This document shows, in pieces, positions 19,083-24,276 of a stretch of 24,276 nucleotides of DNA. Each line of letters begins with the position of its first letter. Within the stretch, counting starts at the first letter, position 1. A program made the position numbers and the translations under genes. The notes beneath the pieces are model-generated. The model saw only the letters and a program-made list of their open reading frames with translations. It was not told the origin of the DNA and ran no database searches. Source of the DNA: Flammula alnicola (Eukaryota; Basidiomycota; Agaricomycetes; Agaricales; Strophariaceae); assembly GCA_015499995.1 (NCBI GenBank), contig JADNRV010000572.1, positions 1 through 24,276 of the forward strand, given 5' to 3'.

Positions 19083-19249
19083 GTACTGGGTTGGCTAAGG
19101 ATCGTCAATTCGCGATCGAGGTTCGCAAGCAAAAGCGTAGCGCGACTATAAAGTGACTTTCTGATTATGTAATCACATTTGAGCTTGTGACTTGTTTGAA
19201 CTTTGCGGTTCGGCTCTGACAACGCCTCTTAATCCCTTGCCCCCATCTT
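19083..19249. promoter_or_regulatory. Bidirectional promoter between two DEAH helicase genes
   Basis: Only 167 bp separate the start codons of the divergent DHX57-like gene and PRP22, so both core promoters must lie here or inside the genes. A TATAAA at 19147-19152 lies about 100 nt before the PRP22 ATG. An imperfect dyad, GATTATGTAATC, lies close by. Confidence 0.6.
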
Positions 19250-23019
<3,770 letters not shown>

Positions 23020-23524
23020 ACATTTCGACGAAGGGTCTTTATTTTCGCGTATCATATTTTCGTTGTTTTTTTGCTGTAGATATAAATGTAATCAAGGCGG
23101 CAACGACATGTTTTCTTAGTATAATCTACAACAAGAACTTGTGTTTGGATCTCTTTCAACTGTTTTTCAACATCCTTTCAAAACGAGGACCGATTTTCTT
23201 CAGAGGTTCTCTTGCCATTTTCCCTAACTTGAGCAGCTATTGAATTTCTGCCGAAAACACAACATTTCAGAAGACAATTGCCAATAATACATGAAATATT
23301 AAGTCAAGATGCGATTCTTATAGATACATATTGTGATACTTAATGGTGGGAATAGATTGTCCTAATAATACAAATGAGGTCAGAAAGAGCGAGGCAGCTA
23401 TTGGAGATGGATTGAGGATTGAAAGCCAAACAAAAATGTATATCCGCTACTACAAAACTCTGGAAGACGAGACAAAAGTTAAATTCAAGACCCTGGCATA
23501 GGCGGAAGAATAACTCACAATAAT
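23020..23524. other. Convergent 3' flanks of PRP22 and the NXT1-like gene
   Basis: AT-rich DNA between two tail-to-tail genes. Nothing else is supported; the frame running on from PRP22 exon 5 into this region is intron read-through. Confidence 0.6.
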
Positions 23525-24149
23525 CTAACCAACAAAACGCAGAGCATCCGCACCAACGTAATACTTCGCTACTTCTCCCGGTTTTGTCGGCGGTGCAGTC
23601 GGGTCGGGAACAAGGATGAAGGTCTGAGAAACACGCGTGGGTGGCCCTCTATTGAACGTGGAGGTGTATCTGGTGGGTTTCCTGCTGGTCCGCGGCCATG
23701 CGTAACATTGCCCGAGACTGTAATTAATAGAGAAGGCGGTTGTGCTCCTGAATACGTAGGCGATTGAGAAACGGTTAGAGATGAACGCCACAGATGACTC
23801 ATGAACTATGCGAACCTGGTATCGGGTGGCAATCGAACGACTGCACTTCGTGTTTTGTGGGTGGCATCTTCGCGACTAGTTCCTTCAGTCCCTCAGCACC
23901 TTGAAATGGCTTTCCATTCCATGTCAAGGAAGAGCCTGGGCGATAGAAATGAGGGAGGTCGGCAAGGCGCGTGTCGGAGTCATAGGCGGCGTAGTAGATG
24001 CGGGTGAAGTGGTCTGCGGCTCTCGTCGCAATTTCAATGCTGTGGTCGGAGGAAGAGGTAGAAAGAAGCTAAGTATGTGGGGAACGAGAATAGAGAGGGA
24101 GAGAGAGTCGAACGCACTCGTTGGCTGTCAAGGTGGTCGTGGTGGTCAT
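23525..24149 (-). CDS. NXT1: NTF2-related mRNA export factor (NXT1/p15-like), with a one-base frame break
   Basis: Three minus-strand exons (24118-24149, 23816-24039, 23525-23747; introns 78 and 68 nt) encode an NTF2-fold protein of about 159 residues. In other fungi and animals, NXT1/p15 (functionally Mtr2 in yeast) pairs with the Mex67/NXF1 receptor to carry mRNA through nuclear pores. Family-like segments are ATRAADHFTRIYYAAYDSD, LPHFYRPGSSLTWNGKPFQG, LLITVSGNVTHG, then SQTFILVPDP and KYYVGADALRFVG at the C-terminus. The summed exon length is 479 nt, one short of a multiple of three. The frame changes between HPRVF and SQTFIL, at the AAA at 23629-23631 (TTT on the coding strand); one extra T there would restore it. 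This is either a sequencing error in a short homopolymer or a real lesion. ATG 24147-24149 fits the known N-terminus length. Confidence 0.85.
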
Positions 24150-24220
24150 GGTTAGGGAAAGGGAAAGGATTTGTGACACAAGTCCACATATCACGGTGTA
24201 CACTGTCACGCCGTCGATCC

Positions 24221-24228
24221 TAAATATA
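24221..24228 (-). promoter_or_regulatory. TATA-like site before the NXT1-like gene
   Basis: On the minus strand this reads TATATTTA, about 72 nt upstream of the start codon. The match and position are plausible but not decisive. Confidence 0.3.
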
Positions 24229-24276
24229 GCCCAGCCTCTCTTCCACTTGCAACGTTCATGTCAGACGAATCCCGTA

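Noticed and set aside
23020..23243. Plus-strand continuation of PRP22 beyond 23019
   Set aside because: This frame comes from reading through the last intron. The spliced 18-nt final exon gives the short Ser-Gln-Thr-Phe-Gly end expected for the family.

Overview
The window looks like nuclear DNA of a mushroom-forming basidiomycete (Agaricomycetes). Genes are cut by many 40-65 nt GT-AG introns, some exons are tiny, and two families typical of these genomes appear as broken copies: a DUF6589 protein and a truncated RecQ-like helicase. All gene models were spliced by hand from reading frame, splice sites and remembered family similarity; no search was run.

Bases 1-9,900 read as an accessory, repeat-rich stretch. 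In order: the N-terminus of a minus-strand protein with three internal repeats that runs off the window; an unrecognised minus-strand gene of at least nine exons (1005-2437); a plus-strand RecQ-like helicase fragment (2753-3545) that meets, tail to tail, a frameshifted minus-strand DUF6589 remnant (3546-4614); a small unrecognised plus-strand gene (4644-5178); a probable non-autonomous Tc1/mariner-type element with 19-bp perfect inverted ends and a flanking TA (5719-6279); an unrecognised plus-strand gene with a Pro/Thr/Ser-rich middle (6788-7899); and about 2.2 kb with no gene that I can support.

Bases 10,000-24,276 are a compact set of conserved genes: a 396-aa single-membrane-segment protein, an intronless nicotinamidase (PNC1), a small membrane protein that looks like a relative of the 396-aa one, a 19-exon DEAH helicase of the DHX57/DHX29/ucp12 type on the minus strand, the spliceosomal helicase Prp22/DHX8 on the plus strand, and an NTF2-like mRNA export factor (NXT1/p15) on the minus strand. 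The two DEAH helicases are head to head, sharing a 167-bp promoter gap.

The main functional theme of the right half is RNA handling: Prp22 releases spliced mRNA, NXT1 supports mRNA export, and the DHX57-like protein is an RNA helicase of less certain role. PNC1 feeds NAD+ salvage. The most useful observations are the inverted-repeat element, the helicase/DUF6589 junction, the pair of related membrane proteins on either side of PNC1, a 21-nt exon carrying the core of the Walker A motif in the DHX57-like gene, two GC-AG introns, and an apparent one-base deletion in the NXT1 gene.
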